Assembly: GCF_009695745.1 (NCBI RefSeq)
Contig: NZ_VUNH01000010.1
Location: 62,001 to 126,000, forward strand
DNA: 64,000 bases
Source: Pyramidobacter porci
GTDB taxonomy: Bacteria > Synergistota > Synergistia > Synergistales > Dethiosulfovibrionaceae
Direction: 5' to 3'
In this document: positions 17,651 through 26,280 of the stretch, piece by piece
How the letters are laid out: each line of letters opens with the position of its first letter
Numbering within the stretch: the first letter of the stretch is position 1
The notes under the pieces: model-generated
What the model saw: the letters and a program-made list of their open reading frames with translations, nothing else
Database searches by the model: none
Told to the model about the DNA's origin: nothing
Made by a program: the position numbers and the translations under genes

Positions 17651-19113
17651 ACTTCCGCGTCGTTCTCTTCGTGCTCTCGCTGATCGGTTCGATCGTCTCC
17701 GGCAGCATGTTCCTGCCCGCCGCCTGGGCGTGGTTCGACGGCACGCCCGACGCCGCCGTACTGCTGCGCTGCGCGCTCTTCTCGCTGGCCGCCTGCGTCG
17801 CGCTCGCGCTGGTCACGCGCCCTTCGCGCAAAAGCGCTCCCGGCCACAGCGACATCGGCGTGCGCGAGGCGTTCGCCATCGTCTCCTTCTCGTGGGTCGT
17901 GGCCTCCGCCATCGGCGCGCTGCCTTACGCGCTCTACGGCACGACGGCGAACTTCACCGACGCGTTCTTCGAGGCCATGTCGGGCTTCACCACCACGGGA
18001 GCGTCCATCCTTTCCAACATCGAAGAAAATCCCCGCGGCATCCTGCTCTGGCGCGCGCTCACGCATTGGCTCGGCGGCATGGGCATCATCGTCCTCAGCC
18101 TCACCATTCTGCCTTTCATCGGCGGAGGCGGCATGCAGCTTTTCAAGGCCGAGTCGCCGGGGCCGCTGCCGGAAAAACTCACGCCCCGCCTGCAGCAGAC
18201 CGCCGCGATCCTGTGGGAGATCTACATCTTCCTCACCGCGCTGGAAGTCGTCGCGCTGATGCTGTGCGGCGCCTCGTTCTACGAGGGCGTCACCCACGCC
18301 TTCGCTACCGTCGCCACCGGCGGGTTCTCCATCTACAACGACAGCATCGCCCACTTCCGCAGTCCCGCCGTCGAGTGGGTCGTCGCTGCGTTCACGTTTC
18401 TGGCCGGCGTCAACTTTTCGCTGCACTATCTGTTCCTGCGCGGCAGCTTCGGCGCGTATTTCAAAGACGACGAGTTCCGCTGGTACGTCCGCATCATCCT
18501 GATCGTCGCCGCGGCCGTCGCCTGCTCGGCGCTGTGGAGCAGGCCGGACATGCCGTTCGGTCAGGCGCTGCGCCATGCCGCCTTTCAGACGGTGACGCTG
18601 ATGACCACGACCGGATTCATGGTCACCGACACGCTGCAGTGGCCGTATTTCGCCCAGATGGCGCTGCTGGCGATCATGCTCGTCGGCGGCTGCGCCGGCT
18701 CCACTTCGGGCGGCGTCAAGGTGGTGCGCTTCATGATCGCCGCGCGCCACGCCAAAAACGACATGATCCGCACGCTCCAGCCTCACCGCGTGCTCTGTGT
18801 GCGCGTCAACGGCAAGCCGCAGGAAAGCCGTCTGATCAGTTCGGTGCTCTCGTTCTTCGTCTGCTACATCGTCATCCTCATCGCCGTCAGCCTGTTTTTG
18901 GCGGCGCTGGGCATCGACCTGCTCTCGTCCTTTTCGGGCGCTCTGGCCTGCGTCAGCAACGTCGGCCCCGGGCTGGGCGCCTTCGGCCCCGCCAGCAACT
19001 ACGCCTCCGTCCCCGCCGCCGGCAAATGGGCTCTGGCTTTCGCCATGCTCGTCGGCCGCCTGGAGCTCACCACCGTGCTGCTGCTGTTCGTCCCCGACAC
19101 GTGGAGGAGGTAA
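17647..19113 (+). CDS. trkH: Trk potassium transporter membrane subunit TrkH
   Basis: A 488-residue K+-translocating subunit with four M1-P-M2 repeats. Selectivity-filter-like glycines are visible in SGFTTTGAS, VATGGFS, TTTGFM and SNVGPGLG. It is coupled to trkA by a 4-bp overlap. The start ATG 17647 is chosen over a long upstream open frame that only shadows trkA. Downstream come a structured 3' region, a terminator and a family A repeat. Confidence 0.95.
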   Translation: MNFRVVLFVLSLIGSIVSGSMFLPAAWAWFDGTPDAAVLLRCALFSLAACVALALVTRPSRKSAPGHSDIGVREAFAIVSFSWVVASAIGALPYALYGTTANFTDAFFEAMSGFTTTGASILSNIEENPRGILLWRALTHWLGGMGIIVLSLTILPFIGGGGMQLFKAESPGPLPEKLTPRLQQTAAILWEIYIFLTALEVVALMLCGASFYEGVTHAFATVATGGFSIYNDSIAHFRSPAVEWVVAAFTFLAGVNFSLHYLFLRGSFGAYFKDDEFRWYVRIILIVAAAVACSALWSRPDMPFGQALRHAAFQTVTLMTTTGFMVTDTLQWPYFAQMALLAIMLVGGCAGSTSGGVKVVRFMIAARHAKNDMIRTLQPHRVLCVRVNGKPQESRLISSVLSFFVCYIVILIAVSLFLAALGIDLLSSFSGALACVSNVGPGLGAFGPASNYASVPAAGKWALAFAMLVGRLELTTVLLLFVPDTWRR

Positions 19114-19139
19114 GGCGCGGCCGGCAAGATTCTGATCGA

Positions 19140-19248
19140 TTTTGCAGCGCGAAGGTGCTGCAAAACGGTCAGGGGTTGCAATCCCGAAGGAACGACAAAG
19201 CCGGATAAGACACGGGCTGAAACTCCCGCGGCTTATCCGGCTTTTTTT
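19140..19248 (+). terminator. Structured 3' region and terminator of trkAH
   Basis: A first hairpin is TTTTGCAGC (19140-19148) with GCTGCAAAA (19157-19165). The terminator proper is AAGCCGGATAAG (19198-19209) with CTTATCCGGCTT (19232-19243) and a T run. The 30 bases between them are unexplained. The rest of 19114-19467 is repeat family A copy 2. Confidence 0.8.
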
Positions 19249-19277
19249 GATTGGGGATGTCTGAACGATGAAAATAA

Positions 19278-19435
19278 TACTATTTCTCGATAAAAAGCAT
19301 TAACAGAGTTTGCTGGGCGCTGCGGGGAAGATTCGCAAGGCGAACTGCGCAGACTGCGCAGCAATCAAGATGGTTCTGAGCGACTGAACTTCCTCGCAGC
19401 GCCCTTGTGTTCGGCCTTTTATACTGAGAATAGCA
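19278..19435. repeat. Hairpin repeat family A, copy 2 (core inverted relative to arms)
   Basis: The core (GGGCGCTGCGGGGAAG through CTTCCTCGCAGCGCCC) has the same direction as copies 1 and 3. The left arm CTATTTCTCGATAAAAAGCA, however, matches the reverse complement of the right arm of copy 1, and the right arm (TGTTCGGCCTTTTATACTGA) matches the reverse complement of its left arm. It lies between the convergent trkH and yitT genes. Confidence 0.85.
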
Positions 19436-19467
19436 TAAATCGGAATTTTACGCGCAGAGCTTTTGCT

Positions 19468-20355
19468 CTAGGACGCTTCCCACTTCTTGAAACCTTCGCC
19501 GACGACTTCGGAGACGTCGCTGAGGATCAGGAACGCGCCCGGGTCGATGGAGCGCACGAAGCGCTTCAGTTCCACGGCCTGACGGCGCGTGAGGATGACC
19601 ATGATCATTTCCATGGGGGCGCGGCGATACGCTCCTTTGGCGGCCACGAGCGTGGCTGTGCGCTCCAGCGAGTCCATGATGAAACGGGTGATCTCGCCGG
19701 TCTTGGCGCTGATGACCATGACCTGCGTGCGGCGGTCGAACGATTTGATCACCCAGTCGATGACGACGGATTCCACGTAGAGGCTGAAAGCTCCCATGAG
19801 GACGCGCTCGAAATCGACGGCCACGAAGGACAGCACGAGGATGCCGACGTTGACGAAGAACGACGCCGAGCCGACGTCCACGCCCCAGCGTTTTTTCGCC
19901 ACGGCCGCCGCCACGTCCATGCCGCCGGACGAAGCGCCTTCGCGAAAGAGGATGCCCATGCCGAGGCCGCCGACGACGCCGCCGAACAGCGCGGCCAGGA
20001 TCGTGTTGCTGATCAGCGGATAACGGAACATCTCGAACAGCGGCAGCGCCAGGGTGGTAAGCAGGGTGTTGTACAGCGTCCAGAGCGCGAAGCGCGGCGA
20101 CAGGGCTTTCCAACCCCAGGCAAGCAGCAGCGCGTTGCCGCCGGTGAGCACCCAGACGGGCGAAATCCCCCAGAGGTAGTTGGTGATCAGGCCGACGCCG
20201 GTCACGCCGGTGCTGGCGAACTGGTAGGGTTCGATCAGCGCGGCGATGCAGAGGCAGATGAGCAGCGTGCCGACGGTGACGTTCAAAAACGTCGCCAGTT
20301 CCCGCCGGCAGGCCGCCCGAAGCGCCAGTCCGCCGATTTTCAACCGTTTATCCAT
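19468..20355 (-). CDS. YitT family membrane protein (DUF161/DUF2179)
   Basis: A 295-residue integral membrane protein with about five N-terminal helices and the family signature of an Ala/Gly-rich helix (FGGVVGGLGMGILFREG) followed by SSGGMDV. A C-terminal cytoplasmic DUF2179 domain begins around residue 210 (TAKTGEI). The family's function is not settled. ATG 20355 is chosen because AGGGGG stands seven bases ahead; the frame is open to 20424. It is convergent with trkH. Confidence 0.9.
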   Translation of the reverse strand: MDKRLKIGGLALRAACRRELATFLNVTVGTLLICLCIAALIEPYQFASTGVTGVGLITNYLWGISPVWVLTGGNALLLAWGWKALSPRFALWTLYNTLLTTLALPLFEMFRYPLISNTILAALFGGVVGGLGMGILFREGASSGGMDVAAAVAKKRWGVDVGSASFFVNVGILVLSFVAVDFERVLMGAFSLYVESVVIDWVIKSFDRRTQVMVISAKTGEITRFIMDSLERTATLVAAKGAYRRAPMEMIMVILTRRQAVELKRFVRSIDPGAFLILSDVSEVVGEGFKKWEAS

Positions 20356-20493
20356 GGACATGCCCCCTTGCAGAGCGAATTCAATTTTAACAAGCCAACT
20401 GGAATATGATAACATAAAAACCACGCGTCGAGAATTTTTTTTAACCGCGTCCGACGCGCCGGTTCATTTTCCGCAAAAGAATGCAAAAACGGC

Positions 20494-20521
20494 TTGCCCT
20501 GCGGCCGAATCCTTTTATAAT
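20494..20521 (+). promoter_or_regulatory. Promoter of the LUD-domain gene
   Basis: TTGCCC (20494-20499), a 16-bp spacer and TATAAT (20516-20521) lie 47 bp upstream of ATG 20569. Confidence 0.65.
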
Positions 20522-20568
20522 GGAAGCATCGTCGGCGCTGCCGCAAAAAAATTTTCGGAGGTGAGCCC

Positions 20569-21171
20569 ATGCCCTGTGAAAAATTCATCGCCAATTTACG
20601 CCGCAACCGTTTTCAGGCCGTCTATTTCGCCGCCGCCGCAGCGGCCGCCGACTATCTGGCTTCCCGCGTGCGCGGCAAAACGGTGGGCTTCGGCGACTCG
20701 CACACGCTGCTGGAGATGGGGCTGGTCGAACGCCTGCGCGAGCGCAACGTCGTTTACGATCCCACGCCGCTTTCCGGCGCGGAGTTCAAGGCCGCGGCGG
20801 ACCGGGCCATGACGGCGGACGTCTTCATGCTGTCGGTCAACGCCGCCGCGGAAACGGGTGAACTGGTCAACATCGACAGTTCAGGCAACCGCGTCGCCGG
20901 CTCACTGTGGGGGCACGAAAAAGTCTATTTCGTCTTCAGCGCCAACAAGATCGAGCCGACGCTGGAGGCGGCGATTTTCCGCGCCCGCAACACGGCGGCG
21001 GTGATCAACGCCTCGCGCTTCGGCTTCAAGACGCCGTGCGCCGCCAGAGGAGACAGATGTTACGACTGCTCGTCGCCCGACCGCATCTGCAACACGCTGG
21101 TCGTGTACATGAAAAAGGAGAAGTCGATGGACATGGAGGCGGTGATCGTCGGCGAAAAATTGGGGTACTGA
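20569..21171 (+). CDS. LUD domain protein (LutC/YkgG-like, DUF162)
   Basis: A 200-residue member of the LUD family, whose best-known members serve lactate utilisation (LutC/LutB). The motif GFGDSHTLLEMGL near residue 42 and the C-terminal NASRFGFKTPCA block with CYDCSSPDRIC are typical of the short stand-alone subgroup; the three closely spaced cysteines may bind metal. No lutA or lutB is adjacent, so a lactate role is not supported by context. GGAGG precedes ATG 20569. Confidence 0.85.
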   Translation: MPCEKFIANLRRNRFQAVYFAAAAAAADYLASRVRGKTVGFGDSHTLLEMGLVERLRERNVVYDPTPLSGAEFKAAADRAMTADVFMLSVNAAAETGELVNIDSSGNRVAGSLWGHEKVYFVFSANKIEPTLEAAIFRARNTAAVINASRFGFKTPCAARGDRCYDCSSPDRICNTLVVYMKKEKSMDMEAVIVGEKLGY

Positions 21172-21179
21172 ATTCGAGA

Positions 21180-21369
21180 CAAGACCCGCCGCGGAGAAGC
21201 AGCGAAGCGGAGAAAACCCAAAGAATACGATCCGATGAAAGACAAAAGCGCGGGGAGAGATGAACGGACCGTCACCGTTCACTTCTCCCCGCGCTTTCGT
21301 TTTTGGAACCGACGTTCAACGTTACGATCCTGCTTCGCCTCGCCGTTTCTCCGCAGGAGCTGCCGTTCA
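21180..21369. repeat. Nested inverted repeat, family B, copy 1 (divergent)
   Basis: The outer arms are built from CCGCCGCGGAGAAGC-type sequence (21190-21225) and its approximate inverse CGCCGTTTCTCCGCAGG (21339-21355). They enclose a strong terminator at 21245-21297. The gene order around it is convergent (LUD protein and ridA), as for the clearer copies at 40287 and 44193. Confidence 0.55.
21245..21303. terminator. Bidirectional terminator between LUD gene and ridA
   Basis: AAAGCGCGGGGAGA (21245-21258) pairs with TCTCCCCGCGCTTT (21284-21297). The inner pair TGAACGG/CCGTTCA continues the stem. T-rich sequence follows on the plus strand. Confidence 0.85.
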
Positions 21370-21381
21370 AAAGCGTAATGA

Positions 21382-21753
21382 CTACTTGACGGCCACGACC
21401 TCGATCTCGACCTTGCCGTCCTTGGGCAGCTTGGCGATCTGCACGGCGCTGCGGGCGGGGAACGGCTCCTTGAAGTACTGGGCGTAGATGCCGTTCATGA
21501 CGGCGAAGTCGTTCATGTCCTTGAGGAAGACGGTGGTCTTGACGACCTTGTCCATCGAGCTGCCGGCAGCTTCGAGCACAGCCTTGACGTTCTCGAGCGA
21601 CTGCATGGTCTGTTCCTCGATCGTCTCGGGCAGTTTGCCGTCGGGCGTCAGGCCGAGCTGGCCGGAGGTATAGACCATGGAATCGGTGGCGATGCCCTGC
21701 GAATAGGGGCCGATGGCGCCGGGAGCCTTTGTCGTTGCAACTGCGCTTTTCAT
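21382..21753 (-). CDS. ridA: RidA family reactive enamine/imine deaminase
   Basis: A 123-residue RidA/YjgF protein that hydrolyses enamine and imine by-products of PLP enzymes such as threonine dehydratase. The family features are present: GPYSQG near residue 20, SGQLGL near 31, NVKAVLEAAGSSMDKVVKTTVFL in mid-protein, and the substrate-carboxylate arginine in FPARSAVQ. AAGGAGG precedes ATG 21753. It is a single gene, convergent with the LUD gene. Confidence 0.95.
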   Translation of the reverse strand: MKSAVATTKAPGAIGPYSQGIATDSMVYTSGQLGLTPDGKLPETIEEQTMQSLENVKAVLEAAGSSMDKVVKTTVFLKDMNDFAVMNGIYAQYFKEPFPARSAVQIAKLPKDGKVEIEVVAVK

Positions 21754-21925
21754 TGTGATGTTGCCTCCTTGGAATGATCGATATGAACTTCACGGGAAAA
21801 CCCCGGGATCTTTTTTGATTATACCCATCTGCGCGCGTTAAGGCAAATTCCAAACGGACGCTTTCGCGGACGCCGTCTGTGCTAGAATAGATTTTAAGAT
21901 TTTTTTGCCTTAAGGAGGAATCACC

Positions 21926-22774
21926 GTGAACAAAACGTTCCGCCGCGCCCTGGCCGCCGCGTTCGCCATGCTTCTGAGCGCCGCTTCGGCTTTTGCCATG
22001 ACGATCGGCACGTTCAACATCGAATTCTTCACCATGAGCGGTTCCAGCGAAGACCGTTCCCAGCCCTACACGCCCGCGGACATGCGCGAGCTGGCGGATT
22101 CGATCCGCCGCAGCGGCGCCGACGTGCTGGCGCTGCAGGAGATCGAGGGCAACGCCACGATGCGCTTTTTCACCGCCACGGCGCTGCCGGGCTGGAAATA
22201 TTTCGGCAACGACACCGACGGCACGCAGGACCTGTTTTTCCTCTGGAACCCGTCCAAGGTCACGCTGGTCGGGACTCCGCAGCTGTATTACGCCAATCGG
22301 ACGGGACGCTTCGAGGGGCGCAAGTTCAAGCTCTTCGACCGCCCGCCGCTGGTGGCCCGCTTCAAGGACAACGCCTCGGGCAATATTTACACGCTGGCAA
22401 ACGTCCATCTCAAGAGCATGACCACGATCGGCAAGAGCGACGCCGAGTACGCGGCGCGTTACAACCTGGCCAAGCGCGCCGCGCAGACGAAAAAGCTCGA
22501 CGAGCTGGCGCAGCGTCTGGAGAAGCCGGCGTTCATCCTCGGCGACTACAACAGTCCCGACCCGCAAAAGGAAGTGAACTTCCCGCTGCTGGGTCTGCGA
22601 TACGGCTACAGCTTCGACAACTGGAACAACAATCTCGACTACATCGGCTATGTCGGCATCGGCCGCGACAAGCTAGGTGAGGTGAAGGAGACGGAGACGC
22701 GCATCCGCCACCGCTCCACGAGGCGCAAGGACCATCCCGACCACGATATCGTCGCCGTCGAGATCCGGGATTAG
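21926..22774 (+). CDS. Secreted endonuclease/exonuclease/phosphatase-family protein
   Basis: A 282-residue EEP-fold hydrolase (nuclease or phosphatase) with a signal peptide (residues 1-24) and so an extracytoplasmic site. Catalytic blocks are visible: IGTFNIEFF, ALQEIEG (metal Glu), LANVHLKS, ILGDYNSP (catalytic Asp/Asn) and the final DHPDHDIV. The start is GTG 21926 behind AAGGAGG; an extended -10 (TGCTAGAAT) stands near 21885. It is followed after 3 bp by the DUF2207 gene. The substrate is unknown. Confidence 0.88.
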   Translation: MNKTFRRALAAAFAMLLSAASAFAMTIGTFNIEFFTMSGSSEDRSQPYTPADMRELADSIRRSGADVLALQEIEGNATMRFFTATALPGWKYFGNDTDGTQDLFFLWNPSKVTLVGTPQLYYANRTGRFEGRKFKLFDRPPLVARFKDNASGNIYTLANVHLKSMTTIGKSDAEYAARYNLAKRAAQTKKLDELAQRLEKPAFILGDYNSPDPQKEVNFPLLGLRYGYSFDNWNNNLDYIGYVGIGRDKLGEVKETETRIRHRSTRRKDHPDHDIVAVEIRD

Positions 22775-22777
22775 GTC

Positions 22778-24757
22778 ATGAACGCCCGCCGTTTTCCCTT
22801 CGCGTGGTTTCTCTCGCTGCTTGGCGCGCTTTGCCTCGGCGGCGCGGTGCAGGCGGCAGGAAGCGCGCCGCGGCGCGAGCGCATCCTCCGCTTCGACGTC
22901 GGCGCCACGGTCAACGAAGACGCTTCGCTGACCGTGCGCGAAGACCTCGAGTTCGTCGCCATGGGAATCAAGATCAGCCGCGGCATCGTTCGCGGCATCC
23001 CCGTCCGCTATCGCGACGAGAACGGCCGTCCCGTCGCCGTGGGGCTGAAGGTGCTGTCCACCTCCGTCGATGGGATCGAACTGCCGTGGAAAGAGTCGAA
23101 CGAAGGGCGCGGCCGTTTTATCCGCATCGGCGATCCCGCTCGGACGCTTTCACCCGGCGTCCACCGTCTGTCGCTGACCTACCGCACCACCAAGCAGCTG
23201 GGGTTTTTCGCCGACCACGACGAGCTGTACTGGAACGTGACCGGCAACGACTGGGATCTCCCCATTCAAAGCGTCTCGTTCCGCCTCGCCCTGCCGGGCA
23301 AGGCCGCGGGCGATGGATTCAACCGCGTCGCATGGTACGCGGGACACTACGGCAGCACGTCGAGCGACGGCGCGCGCCTCGACGATTCCCGCGCCGTTCT
23401 CACGACGCGCCCTCTGCAGCCCGGCGAAGGACTGACCGTCGTGTATTCGTGGCCGAAAGGCGTCGTCGCGGCGCCGCAGCCTTCCTTCGGCGAGCGCTTC
23501 GAGGATTTCGTCTCCGCCCACGGCGACGCCATCGCCAGAGGGCTGATGTGGGCCGGCGCGGCGCTGGCCGCATCCTGCCTCACTTGGGGCGCGCTGCGCG
23601 CCCGCGGCGAGCACAGCGGCGAAATCACCGTGATCCCGCTCTTTCACGCGCCCAGGGGCATGACGCCCTCGCTGGCGCGGCGCCTCACGCGCGGGACCGA
23701 CGACTTTGCCAGCCTCAGCGCCGAGCTGATCGCCCTAGCGGTAAACGGCGCGCTGAAAATCAGCGGCGACCGGCGCGGCGGCTACCGCCTCGAAAAGGCC
23801 GGCGGCGCGCCGTCCGACGGATTGCCCGCCGCGCTGATGGGCGCGCTCTTCCCTTCTTCCTCCCAGGAAGCGCTGAACGTGACCAACGCCCATCGCAAAC
23901 GTTTCGAAAAGTCGCTCGAACTGATCAAAGGCGACGCCCAAAAACGCGCCGAAGGCAACTTTCTTGACCGGCGTGCGCCGCTGCGCCGCGCTTATTCAGC
24001 TTTGCTGGCCGGCGCGGCGGCAACGGGGGCGTTGTTCCTGCTGACCGAGGCCGTCTCCGCCGAGTGGGGAGCCGTCAGCCTGCTCCTGGGCGCGCTGGCG
24101 CTCCTGTCGCTGCGGTATGCGCGGCGAGAGCCCACGCTCGCGCCGCGAAGCTTCGCGCGCTCGCTGCGGAACGGCTTCAGCCTGAAGGGCTTCTTTGCGG
24201 CGCAGGCAGGCGTCTTCGTTGCGGCATTGCTGGCGACGGCCGCGGCGCACAGCAGCGACCGTCCCCTGGTCTTCGCGGGCGCGGTGCTGGCGCTGCTGGG
24301 ACTGCCGCTGGGTAAAAAGCTGATCTTCTGGACGGACAAAGGACGGAAACAGTTCGAGCAGGCGCTGGGACTGAAAATGTTCATCACCGCCGCGGAAAAA
24401 GACCGCCTGGAGATGCTGAACGCCCCCGACGATACGCCGCAGCTCTTCGAGGAACTGCTCCCCTACGCCGTCGCCATGAACTGCGCCGCAACGTGGGCCA
24501 ACCGCTTCGAAAAAGTCCTCGCCGCGGCCGCCTGGCAGCCGGTGTGGAACGACAGCCCCGCCTGGCGCTCGAGCACCGCGCACGCCCTTTGGAGAAGCGA
24601 CGGCATCGCCCACGGGCTGAGCGACTTCTCCAAAGGCTTCTCTTCCAGCCTCGGCGCCGCCGCGCGCGCCCCCGGTTCGTCTTCGGGGAGCAGAGGCGGC
24701 TCCGGCGGCGGATTTTCCGGAGGCGGCGGGGGTGGAGGCGGCGGACGCGGGTGGTAG
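22778..24757 (+). CDS. DUF2207 domain membrane protein
   Basis: A 659-residue membrane protein of unknown function. A signal peptide (1-25) leads an extracellular beta-rich DUF2207 domain (~35-220, with ISRGIVRGIPVRY). Then come a helix near residue 255, a long cytoplasmic part, two to four further helices around residues 410-510, and a Gly/Ser-rich tail ending in a glycine run and RGW, which is typical of the family. It starts 3 bp after the EEP gene without a clear ribosome binding site, so it is probably coupled. It is convergent with the thiolase operon. Confidence 0.85.
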   Translation: MNARRFPFAWFLSLLGALCLGGAVQAAGSAPRRERILRFDVGATVNEDASLTVREDLEFVAMGIKISRGIVRGIPVRYRDENGRPVAVGLKVLSTSVDGIELPWKESNEGRGRFIRIGDPARTLSPGVHRLSLTYRTTKQLGFFADHDELYWNVTGNDWDLPIQSVSFRLALPGKAAGDGFNRVAWYAGHYGSTSSDGARLDDSRAVLTTRPLQPGEGLTVVYSWPKGVVAAPQPSFGERFEDFVSAHGDAIARGLMWAGAALAASCLTWGALRARGEHSGEITVIPLFHAPRGMTPSLARRLTRGTDDFASLSAELIALAVNGALKISGDRRGGYRLEKAGGAPSDGLPAALMGALFPSSSQEALNVTNAHRKRFEKSLELIKGDAQKRAEGNFLDRRAPLRRAYSALLAGAAATGALFLLTEAVSAEWGAVSLLLGALALLSLRYARREPTLAPRSFARSLRNGFSLKGFFAAQAGVFVAALLATAAAHSSDRPLVFAGAVLALLGLPLGKKLIFWTDKGRKQFEQALGLKMFITAAEKDRLEMLNAPDDTPQLFEELLPYAVAMNCAATWANRFEKVLAAAAWQPVWNDSPAWRSSTAHALWRSDGIAHGLSDFSKGFSSSLGAAARAPGSSSGSRGGSGGGFSGGGGGGGGGRGW

Positions 24758-24839
24758 CTCAGATCGGACAAAAAACGCGAAAGCACCGCTCTCATCTGCG
24801 CTAAGTCCCTCAGATGAACAGCCTGGCGAAAATAGACCC

Positions 24840-24991
24840 ATACTATTTCTCAATTAAAAGACTGAACACAAGGGCGCTGCGAGGAAGATTCACAAAGCGA
24901 ACTGCGCAGCAGTCGAGGTAGTTCTGAGCGACTGAACTTCCTTGCCGCTCCCTGCAAACTATGCCAATGCTTTTTACCAAGAAAGAGTACC
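24840..24991. repeat. Hairpin repeat family A, copy 3
   Basis: Same arm order as copy 1 (TACTATTTCTCAATTAAAAG left, GCTTTTTACCAAGAAAGAGT right). The core is about ten bases shorter, one ACTGCGCAG unit having been lost. It lies between convergent genes; the rest of 24758-25094 holds only a terminator. Confidence 0.85.
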
Positions 24992-25034
24992 AGCTGCGAT
25001 ACACCGCTCCGCCGCCGTCAGCCCGTACAGAATT

Positions 25035-25071
25035 CAAGAGCACCTCTCACCGAGTTTGAGAAGTGCTCTTG
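25035..25071. terminator. Hairpin at the end of the thiolase operon
   Basis: CAAGAGCAC (25035-25043) pairs with GTGCTCTTG (25063-25071) around a CTCTCA/TTTGAGA inner match. It lies 23 bp past the thiolase stop. It has no long T run, so its strength is uncertain. Confidence 0.6.
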
Positions 25072-25094
25072 AAAATGATCATGCTGCCGATCGA

Positions 25095-26279
25095 TTAGAT
25101 TCTGCGCACCACCATGGCCACGCCCTGGCCGCCGCCGATGCAGGCGGAAGCGATGCCGAGCTCCTTGCCCTGCTGCCCGAGCGCGTTGATCAGCGTAGTC
25201 GCGATCTTGGCGCCGGTCGCGCCGATGGGATGCCCAAGGGCGATCGCGCCGCCGTGGACGTTCAGCTTTTCCATGTCGAACGGCATTTCGCGGTGACAGG
25301 CGATGACCTGGGCTGCAAACGCTTCGTTGATCTCGATCAGATCCATGTCGCTCAGTTTCAGTCCGGCTTTGGACAGCGCCTTGGGCATGGCGACAACGGG
25401 GCCAAGCGGGAAACGCTCGGCGTCAAGCGCCGCGACGCTGTAGCCAAGGATCTCGGCCAGCGGTTCGAGGCCGCGTTCTTTCGCCCATTCGCGGTCGGCT
25501 ACGATGACGATCGCGCCGTTGTCGCACAGGGCCGAACTGCTGCCGGCGGTGATCGTGCCGCCGTCCTTTTTGTAGATGGGAGGGAGTTTGGCGAGTTTCT
25601 CCAGCGAGGTATCGGCGCGGAAGATCTCGTCGGTGTCGCAGACGATCTCGCCCATCTTTTTGTCCTTGACGGCGACGGGAACGATCTCGTCCTTGAAAAG
25701 TCCGGCTGCCGCAGCGGCGGCGGCCTTTTGATGAGAAGCGAGCGCGAATTCGTCCTGTTCCCGGCGCGAGATTTTGTACTCGGCGGCGATCTCTTCGCAC
25801 AGTTCCCCCATCAGGTGCTGAGCGACGGGGCAGAAGAAGCCGTCTTTGTGCAGAGCGTCGAGAACTTTCTGTTCGCCCATGCGATAGCCCCAGCGCGCCT
25901 TGGGCAGAAGATAGGGGACGTTCGAGGCGCTCTCCATGCCGCCGGCGACGATGACTTTGGCGTCCCCGAGGCGGATGCGGTCGGCCGCCAGCATGATGGT
26001 GCGCAGGCCGGAGCCGCAACGGATGTTCACGGTGAACGCGGGAACGGAGCTGGAGATGCCGGCGCCGTACATGGCGATACGGGCGGGGTTGGCGCCGACG
26101 CCGGCCTGCCAGCCGGTGCCGAGGATCACTTCGTCAATGTCCTCGCCTCTGACGCCGGCACGCTGAACTGCCGCTTTGAGTGCGATGGCACCCAATTCTG
26201 GGCCGCTCATCTTGGAAAGCGCGCCGCCGAACTTTCCCCCGGCCGTACGCGCTGCGCTGATAATAACGGGGTTGCTCAT
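25095..26279 (-). CDS. atoB: Acetyl-CoA C-acetyltransferase (thiolase)
   Basis: A 394-residue degradative/biosynthetic thiolase that interconverts acetoacetyl-CoA plus CoA with two acetyl-CoA. The nucleophile is C88 in NIRCGSG, the general-base histidine is H350 in GHPIGATG, and the second cysteine is C380 in ACIGGGQG. It starts 1 bp after the stop of CoA-transferase subunit B, so the three genes form a tight acetoacetate module at the end of the TAXI-TRAP operon. Confidence 0.95.
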   Translation of the reverse strand: MSNPVIISAARTAGGKFGGALSKMSGPELGAIALKAAVQRAGVRGEDIDEVILGTGWQAGVGANPARIAMYGAGISSSVPAFTVNIRCGSGLRTIMLAADRIRLGDAKVIVAGGMESASNVPYLLPKARWGYRMGEQKVLDALHKDGFFCPVAQHLMGELCEEIAAEYKISRREQDEFALASHQKAAAAAAAGLFKDEIVPVAVKDKKMGEIVCDTDEIFRADTSLEKLAKLPPIYKKDGGTITAGSSSALCDNGAIVIVADREWAKERGLEPLAEILGYSVAALDAERFPLGPVVAMPKALSKAGLKLSDMDLIEINEAFAAQVIACHREMPFDMEKLNVHGGAIALGHPIGATGAKIATTLINALGQQGKELGIASACIGGGQGVAMVVRRI

Positions 26280-26280
26280 T

